Shown here: positions 17,757 through 26,900 of the stretch, piece after piece
Layout: each line of letters begins with the position of its first letter
Numbering within the stretch: the stretch's first letter is position 1
Origin: Desulfobacteraceae bacterium
GTDB taxonomy: Bacteria > Desulfobacterota > Desulfobacteria > Desulfobacterales > Desulfobacteraceae
DNA length: 64,000 bases
Reading direction: 5' to 3'
Assembly: GCA_004796375.1 (NCBI GenBank)
Contig: QZLA01000348.1
Coordinates: 1 to 64,000 of the forward strand
Program-made: the position numbers and the translations under genes
The notes under the pieces: generated by a model
What the model was told of the DNA's origin: nothing
Database searches by the model: none
Seen by the model: only the letters and a program-made list of their open reading frames with translations

Positions 17757-18020
17757 CTAACCGGGCGACAGTACCGATGTGTCGGGTATGGCCTGTGCAT
17801 CATCCTCTACCTGGTCGGCAGGGACCATTTGCAGGGCCTGGTCAGGGTCTTTTTCATCCTGGTGATTTTTAATCATTTCAGCGCCGGTCACCACACTGGC
17901 AAACCCGGTACCCAGGACAACGGTCAGAGCGACCAGGTCAACAACGGCATGGGCAGATGATGCGGTTCCAAAAGAAAACAGGGTTAAAACAGCAACAAAG
18001 ATGATCAGTGACTTTTTCAT
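17757..18020 (-). CDS. Small exported protein divergent from tetR
   Basis: 87 residues. A Sec signal peptide (KSLIIFVAVLTLFSFGTAS, cleavage near AHA) is followed by a short hydrophobic glycine-containing stretch (LVALTVVLGTGFASVVTGAE) and an acidic tail. AAAAGGAGATATTATA precedes the ATG. I do not recognise the family. It shares an intergenic region bearing three operator-like palindromes with the TetR gene, so it is probably controlled by that regulator. Confidence 0.7.
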   Translation of the reverse strand: MKKSLIIFVAVLTLFSFGTASSAHAVVDLVALTVVLGTGFASVVTGAEMIKNHQDEKDPDQALQMVPADQVEDDAQAIPDTSVLSPG

Positions 18021-18102
18021 TATAATATCTCCTTTTAATTCATCATAATTAGTATTTTAAAACCGTTTTGGGTCAGTCCCGACTAGGGGAGATTTAAATA
18101 AC

Positions 18103-18175
18103 TGACCTTTGGTCATTTGTTTAAAATATAAGTGACCCTTGGTCAGTTGTCAAGTAAATAAATGAACGATGGTCA
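18103..18175. promoter_or_regulatory. Three TetR-type operators at exact 30-bp spacing
   Basis: The cores TGACC-TTT-GGTCA (18103-18115), TGACC-CTT-GGTCA (18133-18145) and TGAAC-GAT-GGTCA (18163-18175) are 13-bp palindromes, the last with one mismatch, whose starts are exactly 30 bp apart. They lie between the exported 87-residue protein and tetR. Size and symmetry fit TetR-family operators, the likely ligand being the product of the gene at 18276. Confidence 0.7.
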
Positions 18176-18226
18176 TTTATTTTTCATATTTTTTTTAAGT
18201 ATGGTATATTGACACCCGGTTGAAGA

Positions 18227-18246
18227 ATATACTATCCGGAGTATAT
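18227..18246. promoter_or_regulatory. 20-bp palindrome before tetR
   Basis: ATATACT (18227-18233) and AGTATAT (18240-18246) are exact inverted copies around ATCCGG. A TTGACA lies at 18209-18214 just upstream, so the palindrome falls where the -10 of that promoter should be. A second operator unlike the TGACC sites is possible. Confidence 0.4.
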
Positions 18247-18275
18247 ACCTTTATATAAGAAAGGACATCACATCC

Positions 18276-18929
18276 ATGGCCGTGCAGAAAAGAGCAATCA
18301 ATGATCGGGATAAACAGAAACGAAGGGATAAAATTTTAAGAACAGCCTGGCAGCTTTACAAAAAAACAGATGGAAAGCTGCCCACGGTTTCTGTGATTGC
18401 TCAAAAGGCCGGACTGTCAAAAGGATGTGTGTACCTCTATTTTAAAACCAAGAATGAAATTTTTCTCCACCTGTTCATGCATCAGCTCGTTCAGTGGCAG
18501 GCGTCTGTGGAAGAACATCTTCGAAAAACAGATCAGAAGTTATCTGAAACCGATTATGCCCGGATCTGTACAGACTATGTGGTCAAGAATCCACTGCTCC
18601 TGAAAATGGGAAGTATTGCACCCACGATTCTTGAGGAAAGCACGGATGAACGGGTCGTTCTGGATGTGAGAATCCAGCTTGCAAAGATCCTTGACGACCG
18701 GAGCCGGTTGACCCGCAAACTGTTCCCCGGTTTGTCAATGGCCCAGTGGATGAATGTCCATCTGCGGATTTATGCACTGATATTCGGGCTGTGGCAGATG
18801 TTTTACAACTCTCCCCATATCAACCAGGTGCTCCAGAATACCAGGATCGACATGTTTGAGTCGGATTTTAAAGAGAGTGTGGTCAGTTCGGTGGCTACAT
18901 TTTTAAAGGGAGCCCTGATCGCATCATGA
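18276..18929 (+). CDS. TetR/AcrR family transcriptional regulator
   Basis: 217 residues. The N-terminal helix-turn-helix occupies about residues 12-60 (RDKILRTAWQLYKK, then VSVIAQKAGLSKGCVYLYFK), followed by an all-helical ligand domain with no close assignment. It overlaps the M20 hydrolase gene by ATGA, so the two are co-translated; the inducer may be a substrate or product of that enzyme. Palindromes upstream suggest autoregulation and control of the divergent small gene. Confidence 0.92.
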   Translation: MAVQKRAINDRDKQKRRDKILRTAWQLYKKTDGKLPTVSVIAQKAGLSKGCVYLYFKTKNEIFLHLFMHQLVQWQASVEEHLRKTDQKLSETDYARICTDYVVKNPLLLKMGSIAPTILEESTDERVVLDVRIQLAKILDDRSRLTRKLFPGLSMAQWMNVHLRIYALIFGLWQMFYNSPHINQVLQNTRIDMFESDFKESVVSSVATFLKGALIAS

Positions 18930-20155
18930 CCGACCCGTGCGTGAAGTTGGACCCCTCTACCGTGGCGTCATGGGAGCAGGAGCTGAAGCGCCTGAGACGT
19001 GATTTTCACCAGTATCCCGAATTGGGGTTCCAGGAGTTTAAAACCCAGGAAAAGATCCTTCACTACCTGAGTAATCACGGAATCCCGGCGCAGAAGATCG
19101 CCGGAACCGGCGTCAAGGCGATTCTCCAGGGGACCGCCCGGCCAGATCCTGAGAAAAACGTTCCTTCAAGTAAAACCATCCTGCTCCGGTCGGACATGGA
19201 TGCCCTGCCTGTGAAAGAGGAAACCGGCCTGGCATTTCAGTCAACCCATGACGGGATCATGCACGCCTGCGGTCATGACGGGCATATGGCCATGCTCCTG
19301 AAGGCGGCAGCCGTTTTGTCGCAGCTCAGTGACCGGTTCACCGGGAATGTTGTCTTGGGTTTCCAGCCCAATGAAGAGGATGCCGGTGCATATCTGATGG
19401 TTGAGGAGGGGATCCTGGAAAATCCCGGGGTGGATGCCGCCTTTGGCTGCCACCTGTGGAGCGGTTTGGATTCAGGGAAGATCGACATTACCAAAGGTCC
19501 GGTTATGGCGGCCAGTCACTATTTCTTCCTGACCATCAAGGGGAAAGGCGGCCATGCCGGGTTTGCCCACACGTCTGTTGACCCGATCTTCATTGCGGCC
19601 CAGATCATCCAGTCTGCCCAGTCCATCCAGACCCGGCAGATAGATGCCCTGCACCCGGCGGTCATCATGTTTACAGCCATAGAGGGTGGATCCACACCAA
19701 CGATCATCCCCGGACAGGTGGAGATAAAAGGGTCCATCCGGTTCCTGTATGACCGGGGTGAGGAGATCCTTGAAAAATTTGAACACCTGGTGGCCGGTGT
19801 ATGTCAGACCCACGGCGCGTCGTTTGAATTGTCCTATAAGCTGGGCAACCATATGCTTTCAAACAGCGATGATATGACCCGCCTGGCTGCCCGCTCGGTA
19901 CTGGACATGGCCGGGGGGCAGGACCGGTTGGTTACAGGGACCCGGACCATGGCCGGGGAGGACTTTTCCGAGTTCTCACGGCGGGTGCCGTCGGCATACG
20001 CTTTTGTCGGCAGCAGGAATATAGAGAAAAATACCCACTTCCCCCACCATCATCCCTGTTTTGACATTGATGAGGATGTTCTGATGCAGGGTGCGGAGTT
20101 GTATATCCGGGTGGCCCTGTCATTTCTCACCGGGTCACAGGATGTTACAATTTAA
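18926..20155 (+). CDS. M20 family amidohydrolase (hippurate/IAA-amino acid hydrolase-like)
   Basis: 409 residues, cytosolic. Motifs include DFHQYPELGFQEFKTQEKI, RSDMDALPVKEETGL, the metal-ligand region HACGHDGHMAML, the glutamate pair in QPNEEDAGAYL and a late TMAGEDFSEF. This is the M20D group that hydrolyses N-acyl amino acids, aminoacyl-auxin-type amides or peptides using a two-metal centre. The exact substrate cannot be told. Co-translated with TetR, unusual enough to suggest it removes the regulator's inducer. Confidence 0.9.
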   Translation: MTDPCVKLDPSTVASWEQELKRLRRDFHQYPELGFQEFKTQEKILHYLSNHGIPAQKIAGTGVKAILQGTARPDPEKNVPSSKTILLRSDMDALPVKEETGLAFQSTHDGIMHACGHDGHMAMLLKAAAVLSQLSDRFTGNVVLGFQPNEEDAGAYLMVEEGILENPGVDAAFGCHLWSGLDSGKIDITKGPVMAASHYFFLTIKGKGGHAGFAHTSVDPIFIAAQIIQSAQSIQTRQIDALHPAVIMFTAIEGGSTPTIIPGQVEIKGSIRFLYDRGEEILEKFEHLVAGVCQTHGASFELSYKLGNHMLSNSDDMTRLAARSVLDMAGGQDRLVTGTRTMAGEDFSEFSRRVPSAYAFVGSRNIEKNTHFPHHHPCFDIDEDVLMQGAELYIRVALSFLTGSQDVTI

Positions 20156-20243
20156 AACAAATCCGGGCTTGAACACCTGGATCAAGGATGTACAATATAT
20201 CAAAAGGCCGTCATGGTCTGAATATAACCCATACGGAGGCTTT

Positions 20244-20714
20244 ATGAAAACGTTATCCCATCTTACTGTTCATATATCCATCCTGGTATGCGCAATTCTC
20301 CTGGTCACCGGGTGCGTATCCAGCCGGTCCGGCAATGTTTACTCCAGGCGGGATGCCCGCCAGGTGCATACCGTGGACTACGGACGTGTCATATCGGTCC
20401 GGCATGTCCAGATTGAGGGAACCCAGTCCCACTTCGGTACGTTGGCTGGTGCCATCATCGGCGGGGTGATCGGGTCCACCATCGGCAGCGGATCCGGGCG
20501 AACGCTGGCCACGGTAGGCGGCGCAGTGGCCGGTGGTATGGCCGGCACGGCCATGGAGGAGGATGCCACTAGGAGAAACGGTCTTGAAATCGAGGTGGAC
20601 ATGGATTCAGGTGACACCCTGGTCATCGTCCAGGAGGATGATATCGATCTTAGGCCCGGAGACCGGGTCCGGGTATTGACCGCCCGGGACGGCAGCGCCC
20701 GGGTTTCTTTTTAG
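20244..20714 (+). CDS. Outer-membrane lipoprotein with glycine-zipper 2TM domain (SlyB/Pcp-like)
   Basis: 156 residues from the ATG at 20244, preceded by GGAGG; longer upstream frames have no ribosome site. Lipoprotein signal with lipobox LVTGC. The middle has the glycine-zipper pattern (LAGAIIGGVIGSTIGSGSG then VGGAVAGGMAGTA) followed by a beta-rich C-terminal part (DTLVIVQEDD, LRPGDRVRVL), as in SlyB/PcpA lipoproteins. Likely anchored in the outer membrane; SlyB proteins stabilise the envelope in enterobacteria. Confidence 0.85.
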   Translation: MKTLSHLTVHISILVCAILLVTGCVSSRSGNVYSRRDARQVHTVDYGRVISVRHVQIEGTQSHFGTLAGAIIGGVIGSTIGSGSGRTLATVGGAVAGGMAGTAMEEDATRRNGLEIEVDMDSGDTLVIVQEDDIDLRPGDRVRVLTARDGSARVSF

Positions 20715-20733
20715 TTAAAGGCGCGTGTATCGA

Positions 20734-20761
20734 TTGACCTTTTGGTTTTCATGGTTATAAT
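20734..20761 (+). promoter_or_regulatory. Promoter of typA
   Basis: TTGACC (20734-20739), a 16-base spacer and a perfect TATAAT (20756-20761) lie in the short gap before typA, giving a leader of roughly 35 bases. Confidence 0.7.
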
Positions 20762-20802
20762 GCGTGAGCTAAAAACCCAAACCTTTAACACATTGGAATA
20801 CC

Positions 20803-22650
20803 ATGAAAACAGATACCCAGTACAACGAGCGACTCAGAAACATCGCCATCATTGCCCATGTTGACCATGGAAAAACCACCCTGGTGGACGCCATGTTCCG
20901 CCAGAGCGGGTTGTTCAGGGAGGGGCAGCAGGTGGATGACCGTCTCATGGACAGTATGGACCTTGAGCGGGAGCGCGGGATCACCATTGCCGCCAAAAAC
21001 TGCTCTGTGCTGTGGAAGGATATCAAGATCAATATCATTGATACCCCCGGGCATGCGGATTTCGGTGGTGAGGTGGAGCGCGCCCTGTCCATGGCAGACG
21101 GCGCCATTCTCCTGGTGGATGCCTCGGAAGGCCCCCTGCCCCAGACCCGGTTTGTACTGAAAAAGACCTTTGAAGCCAACCTCAAGGTCATGGTGATCAT
21201 CAACAAGATCGACCGGAAAGATGCGCGGCCGGATGAGGTCCTGGACATGGTGTATGACCTGTTCATCGACCTGGATGCCACGGACGAGCAGCTGGATTTT
21301 ACCTACCTGTATGCCATCGGCAGGGACGGGATTGTCAAGGAGACCCTGGAGGAGGATACCCGGGATCTGACCATCCTGTTCGAAAAAATCGTGGAAGAGA
21401 TGCCGGCGCCCGGATTTGACCCCAGTGCCCCGTTCCAGATGCTGGTATCGGACCTGAGTTATTCCGATTATCTGGGGCGCCTGGCCATCGGCAAGGTGTT
21501 CAACGGACAGGCCCGGTCCAAGGAGAGTCTGGTGTGCATCAATGACCAGGGGGAGCCCCTGCCCCTCAAGGTGACCCAGCTCCAGGCCTACGAGGGCATG
21601 TCCCTGATTCCTGTGGATGATGCCCATCCCGGCGATATTGTGGTGATCTCCGGGATGGAGGAGGTCAAGATCGGGGATACCATCTGCACCAGTGAGTCGC
21701 CCGTGGCCATGCCGCGGATCACCGTGGACGATCCCACGGTATCCATGCGGTTTTCCATTGCCACCTCACCCTATGCCGGTACTGAAGGCAAGCATGTCCA
21801 ATCCTCAAAAATCCGGGAGCGCCTGTTCAAGGAAACCCTGATGAATGTCGCCATACAGGTGGAAGATACCCAGGACCGGGACAGTTTCAAGGTGATGGGC
21901 CGGGGCGAGCTGCAGCTGGCCATCCTGATTGAAACCATGAGACGAGAAGGGTTTGAGCTCTGCGTGGGTCGCCCTGAGGTGATCTTCCGGTATGAAAACG
22001 GGGAGCAGCTCGAACCCATCGAGCACCTGTTTGTGGACTGCGACGAGAACTTCATGGGGGTGGTTACGGAAAAACTGTCCATCCGAAAAGGGAAAATGAT
22101 CAACATGGCCAACCATGGGCGGGGCCGGGTGCAGATCGAATTTTCCATTCCCTCCCGATCGCTGATCGGATACCGGGATGAGTTTTTGACCGACACCCGG
22201 GGGACCGGGATCATGAATTCGCTGTTTTCAGGCTATGAATCCTTCAGGGGCGAGTTCCCGGTTCGCTTCACCGGGTCCATTGTGTCGGACCGCAAGGGCA
22301 AGGCGGTTCCCTATGCCCTGTTCAACCTTGAACCCAGGGGGCAGCTGTTTATCGAACCCGGTATGCCGGTGTTCGAGGGGATGATCATCGGGGAGCATAA
22401 CCGCAATACCGATATCAATGTCAATCCGTGCAAGGAGAAAAAGCTGACCAATATGCGGGCGGCCGGCAAGGATGAAAATGTGGTCTGCTCGCCGGTCAAG
22501 GCCATGACCCTTGAAAAGGCGATTCACTTCATAAGGGATGATGAAATGGTTGAGGTCACCCCTCAATCCATCCGGCTTCGCAAAACGGTTTTGTCTGCGT
22601 CCCAGCGGCAAATGAACCGGGCAAAGCAGAAAAAAGAACTGACCGGATAG
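20803..22650 (+). CDS. typA: Ribosome-associated translational GTPase TypA/BipA
   Basis: 615 residues, the normal size. G1 AHVDHGKTT, G2 RGITI, G3 DTPGHADF and G4 NKID are present, with the TypA-specific ERERGITIAAKN and downstream domains V and C-terminal KKLTNMRAAGKDE. It is an EF-G-like GTPase that acts in ribosome assembly and stress adaptation, notably at low temperature. It has its own consensus promoter and no co-transcribed neighbour. Confidence 0.97.
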   Translation: MKTDTQYNERLRNIAIIAHVDHGKTTLVDAMFRQSGLFREGQQVDDRLMDSMDLERERGITIAAKNCSVLWKDIKINIIDTPGHADFGGEVERALSMADGAILLVDASEGPLPQTRFVLKKTFEANLKVMVIINKIDRKDARPDEVLDMVYDLFIDLDATDEQLDFTYLYAIGRDGIVKETLEEDTRDLTILFEKIVEEMPAPGFDPSAPFQMLVSDLSYSDYLGRLAIGKVFNGQARSKESLVCINDQGEPLPLKVTQLQAYEGMSLIPVDDAHPGDIVVISGMEEVKIGDTICTSESPVAMPRITVDDPTVSMRFSIATSPYAGTEGKHVQSSKIRERLFKETLMNVAIQVEDTQDRDSFKVMGRGELQLAILIETMRREGFELCVGRPEVIFRYENGEQLEPIEHLFVDCDENFMGVVTEKLSIRKGKMINMANHGRGRVQIEFSIPSRSLIGYRDEFLTDTRGTGIMNSLFSGYESFRGEFPVRFTGSIVSDRKGKAVPYALFNLEPRGQLFIEPGMPVFEGMIIGEHNRNTDINVNPCKEKKLTNMRAAGKDENVVCSPVKAMTLEKAIHFIRDDEMVEVTPQSIRLRKTVLSASQRQMNRAKQKKELTG

Positions 22651-22746
22651 ACAGTGTGTAAATTTGTGGAAACTTATTTTTAATCGGGGCGATCTGATGG
22701 AAAACGCAACGCGGCGATATCCGGATTATGGCTTTCGTCAGATCGC
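22651..22746 (+). other. Inverted repeat after typA
   Basis: GCGATCTGA (22689-22697) and TCAGATCGC (22738-22746) are exact 9-bp inverted copies flanking about 40 bases; the pairing can extend with a bulge into GGAAA/CTTTC. No U-run follows. It may end typA transcription or insulate the downstream promoter. Nothing else is seen here. Confidence 0.4.
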
Positions 22747-22873
22747 TAACTCTAACCTAACAAGCTTCTAACACTTATCTAGTCGAATTTTAACCAAATT
22801 TTAGCGCCATTCAAACTTTTTTAACAAAATCCTAACATTTTTATTGACACACGAACCCGAGTATTGGTATGGA
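22747..22873 (+). promoter_or_regulatory. Array of TAAC boxes at 11-bp pitch with promoter (Pho-box-like)
   Basis: TAAC or close variants begin at 22747, 22758, 22769, 22780 (TAGT), 22791, 22802 (TAGC) and 22813 (AAAC), each exactly 11 bp apart; two more start at 22822 and 22833, also 11 bp apart but shifted by 2. TTGACA follows at 22844-22849, with a weak -10 (TATGGA) at 22868-22873. Direct repeats on one DNA face are the hallmark of OmpR/PhoB-family sites (Bacillus PhoP uses TTAACA with similar pitch). It lies about 200 bp before the gene at 23077. Confidence 0.6.
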
Positions 22874-23076
22874 ATAACTCAGTTAGGTGTGTAACCTCTA
22901 TTCCTGAGCTGAAATGATCATTTTCACCCAATAACGGAAACGGTTGATCGTTGCAACTACCGGCAACAAGCCTAACACAATCATAACCTATGTGTTTAAA
23001 TGATGTTTAACGTGTAGCGCAGCTACGTGTTTTGGCTGTGCTGTTTATTTAATCTGTTATATTTGAGGAGGAAAAA
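22874..23076 (+). other. Leader of the DUF5132 gene
   Basis: About 200 bases between the candidate -10 and the ATG. GAGGAGG is well placed before 23077. No known riboswitch or open frame is recognised. Confidence 0.4.
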
Positions 23077-23319
23077 ATGAAATTCATCCCTAAAGGTCTG
23101 ACATTTGGTAATCTGGCAATCGGTGCCGGTGTTGTTCTCCTTGCACCTGTGGTCATTCCCATTGTGGGCAGTGTGGCCAAGCCGGTGGTAAAGGCAGCTA
23201 TCAAGGGCGCGCTGGTCACCTACGAGGGTGCCAAGGTGGCCCTGGCTGAAGCCAAGGAGTCCCTGGAGGACATGACGGCGGAAGCCAAGGCTGAAATCGC
23301 CAAAGATCCAGCAGAGTAG
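23077..23319 (+). CDS. DUF5132-like small membrane-associated protein
   Basis: 80 residues. A hydrophobic, glycine-rich helix (NLAIGAGVVLLAPVVIPIVG) is followed by an amphipathic helix rich in Ala, Lys and Glu (KAAIKGALVTYEGAKVALAE). The pattern matches DUF5132, small proteins repeatedly found beside HMA_2 and P-type ATPase genes. The helix composition suggests a membrane-inserting or oligomerising accessory protein. First gene of the TAAC-box cluster. Confidence 0.7.
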   Translation: MKFIPKGLTFGNLAIGAGVVLLAPVVIPIVGSVAKPVVKAAIKGALVTYEGAKVALAEAKESLEDMTAEAKAEIAKDPAE

Positions 23320-23352
23320 AGATTGATGACGCAGAAGAGGGGGCTGTAGAAT

Positions 23353-23874
23353 ATGTTGCCCCAGGCTACACTGGCTCACCATATCAACGGCAGGGCCCGG
23401 ATCAGGATCACCGGGCTTGGACGCGGGGCGGAATCGTTTTTCGAGCGGACGCAGAATAAACTGACGGAAAAGTTTAAATGCTGTGTGACGGTTTATCCGA
23501 CCACCCGCAGCATGGTAATTGAGGCGCCGGACCTGGATATTGACACGGTGTATCAGTATGCCGAATCCGAGCAGCTGTTCACACCCGCTCCGGCCAGGAC
23601 GCCTCAGAAAAATGTGGTGGCCAGCGTTGCCACAACCTATTTCAATCGATTCGATCAGGGGTTGAGGACCCTGACGTCCAATCGCCTGGACGTTTCGAGC
23701 TCGGTATTCATGGTGCTGATTATACATGCATGCCGTGAGATCCTCAATGGCAATTTGAGGACGCCATCGTGGTTTACCGCACTATGGTTTGCGTCAACCA
23801 TATATAATAGGGATTTCCTGAATTCGGGTCATGATGACGGGCAGCATCAGGATGAGGGGGGACATGATGGATAA
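23353..23874 (+). CDS. HMA_2-like domain protein with a C-terminal hydrophobic segment
   Basis: 173 residues. The first ~75 residues follow the HMA_2 pattern (HHINGRARIRITGL, then a helix and strands ending TTRSMVIEAPD) but lack the CxxC of true heavy-metal domains. Then comes a linker, a hydrophobic helix (VFMVLIIHACREIL) and a His/Asp-rich tail (GHDDGQHQDEGGHDG) that could bind divalent cations. The ribosome site is weak. Probably an accessory of the P-type ATPase encoded next. Confidence 0.65.
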   Translation: MLPQATLAHHINGRARIRITGLGRGAESFFERTQNKLTEKFKCCVTVYPTTRSMVIEAPDLDIDTVYQYAESEQLFTPAPARTPQKNVVASVATTYFNRFDQGLRTLTSNRLDVSSSVFMVLIIHACREILNGNLRTPSWFTALWFASTIYNRDFLNSGHDDGQHQDEGGHDG

Positions 23875-23900
23875 AAGTGTGACAAAAAAGGAGTAAGAAA

Positions 23901-26900
23901 ATGAAGACCATTATGCCTGTTCATACAGCGGTTAAAGGCAGGGGACGGTTCAATATTCCCCGACTCAAACGGTCTGTGAAATTAAAAGACTCCCTTGAAG
24001 CAAGCCTTGGGGCGCATCCATCGATTCTCGGGATATCAGCAAGCACAGTCACGGGTAAACTCCTGGTGCACTATGATCCTGCGCTGGGGTGTGACGATGT
24101 CACCCATATAATCGAGAAAAGCCTATCAAAAATTCCTGAAACCCGGGGTGCTCAAAATACGGCACCCACAGATTCCGACGCCTCAAAAGGACAGACGCAC
24201 AGGCCCAAGACAGAGCCGCAGCAGGATTCTGAAGCGGAGGACAAGGAAAAATCCAGGACCCAAAGGGCCATGGAAAAGCTTCAGTCCCTGCTCCAGCCGG
24301 GGGCGAGAGTACCGGAAGAAAAATGGTTTACCCGCTCCACCAAAAATGTACTTGCCCATTTTCAGTCCGATTCAAAACAGGGGCTTGATGCCAAGACCGT
24401 TTCGCAGCGCAGGAAAGCGTATGGTGAAAATCTTTTGCCAAAAACCACATCCCGTTCCGGTGTCGAGATTTTCATGGAACAGATGAATTCCCTGCCGGTA
24501 TACCTTTTAGGAGCCGCGGCCGGTGTTTCTATTATTACCGGGGGTATCCTGGATGCCGTGATTATCGGCGGTGTGGTGGTGGCCAACGGCATTATCGGTT
24601 ATGTGACTGAGAGCAAAGCGGAAAAGAACATTGATGCGCTCAATGAACTGGTACACCATATGGCAGAGGTCATTCGGGACGGCAAGCCTGTTTTCGTATC
24701 CGCCGAAGAGGTGGTGCCCGGTGACATTCTGATCCTCAAGCCCGGATCCTATGTGCCGGCGGACAGCCGCATCATACAGGCATCACAGCTGACCATCGAT
24801 GAAAGTATGCTCACCGGTGAAAGCCTGCCGGTTGAAAAATCTGCACGACCCGTTAAGAATGCCGACGCATCACTGGCTGACCGTAAAAACATGGCATTTA
24901 TGGGAACCTGCATCACCGGCGGCCAGGGCCAGGCCGTGGTGGTGGCAACAGGTGCTGATACCGAGATCGGCAAACTCAAGGTGCTGCTCAATGATACCCT
25001 GGTTCCCCAGACCCCCATTGAACGCCAGCTGGATTCCATCGGAAATCAGCTGATCCTGATGTGCGGTGCCGTGTGCGGCGGAATATTCTGCCTGGGGCTG
25101 GCCATGGGATTCGGATTTTTGAACATGCTTCGCATGTCCATTTCCCTGGCCGCTGCAGCCGTACCCGAAGGGCTGCCGGCCATGGCCACGGTGAATTTTG
25201 CCCTGGGCATCAACCGGATGAAGGAGCAAAATATCATTGTCCGGCACCTGCCGGCGGTTGAAACCCTGGGTGCGATCCAGACCATCTGCCTGGACAAGAC
25301 CGGTACCATCACCAAGAACCAGATGACGGTGACCACGCTTTACACCGGTCACAAGTGGGTGTCCCTTGAGAAAGATACATTGGTTTCCAATGATCAGGCC
25401 ATGGGTAGTGCCGATGCAAAGGAACTGGAAAAACTGCTGATGGTGTGTGCCCTGTGCTGTGAAACCCGGATTAACGGTATATGCTCGGACGGCCGGCTGG
25501 ATATTTCCGGCTCTGCCACCGAAAGCGCTTTGACTGAACTGGTGGACACTGCCGGGATTGATGTCAAGAAGGTGAGGAAGGCATCGCCTTTGCTCAAGAT
25601 CAACCACCGATCCGAGAAACGCCTGTTTATGAGCACGGTGCACCAGATCGATCGGGAAAATGAACACCTGCTCATGGTGAAGGGCAGCCCCCTTGAAGTG
25701 CTGGCCCGTTGTGATCATCACATCGTTGACGGCCAGACACTGGAATTGACCCGTAAAGACCGGGAGGATGTGGCCCGGGCCAATGAGTCCATGGCAAAGG
25801 ATGCCCTGCGGGTACTGGGTTTTGCCTATCGCTATGTGGATATCAATGAGGCGGGCGAACCTGAAACCGGCATGATCTGGCTGGGTCTGGTCGGGATGAT
25901 GGATCCGCCGAGGGACGGTATCCGTGAGTTGATCCGGCAGTTTCACCGGGCAGGGGTCCGCACGGTCATGATTACCGGCGACCAGCGTATTTCAGCCTGT
26001 GCCATCGCATCCTACCTGGATCTATCCCAGGGAGAAGCCCTGGACATCATGGATGCGGATGAGTTGAACACTCTGGAGGAACGGGAGCTCATGGAGCGGG
26101 CCAAAAACGTCCATGTTTATTCACGGGTGACCCCGTCCCAGAAGCTGAAAATTGTACAGGCGATCCAGGCCTCGGGCCAGACCGTGGCCATGACCGGGGA
26201 CGGCATAAATGACAGTCCGGCATTAAAAGCGTCTGATATCGGGATTGCCATGGGGGAAAGCGGTACCGATCTTGCCCGGGATGTGGCGGATGTGGTCCTG
26301 ACCCGTGACAACCTGGAACTGATGGCCTCGGCATTGGCGGACGGCAGAAGTATTTACCAGAACATCAGGAAATCGGTTCATTTTTCCCTGGCCACCAATA
26401 TCAGCGAAATCCAATTGATCGTGATGGCCATTGCCATGGGGATGCCGTCGCCCCTGAACGTGATGCAGCTCTTGTGGATCAACCTGATCTCCGATATCTT
26501 TCCGGGGCTGGCCCTGTCGGCTGAAAAGCCGGAGGTAGACGTCATGGAGGAGTCCCCGCGTGATCCTGAAGAGGAGCTGTTTGACAAAAAGGATTTCAGG
26601 ACCATGATGCTGGAGTCCACAGCCATTACCGGGGGGGCTCTGGGCTCCCTGTTTTACGGAATTTCGCGTTATGGTGCAGGTGCGGCAGCGGGTGGGCTGG
26701 CTTTTCAGACCCTGACCATCGGCCAGCTGCTTCATGCCATCACCTGCCGTTCAGAAAAGACCGGTGCCTTTACAAAGAAAAAACTGCCAAAGAACAGGTA
26801 CCTGGATTGGGCGGTGGGCGGATCAATCGTTCTCCAGATGGCCACCATGTTCTTCCCGCCGCTGCGCGCACTGCTGGGACTGACCTCCATCGGGCTGATG

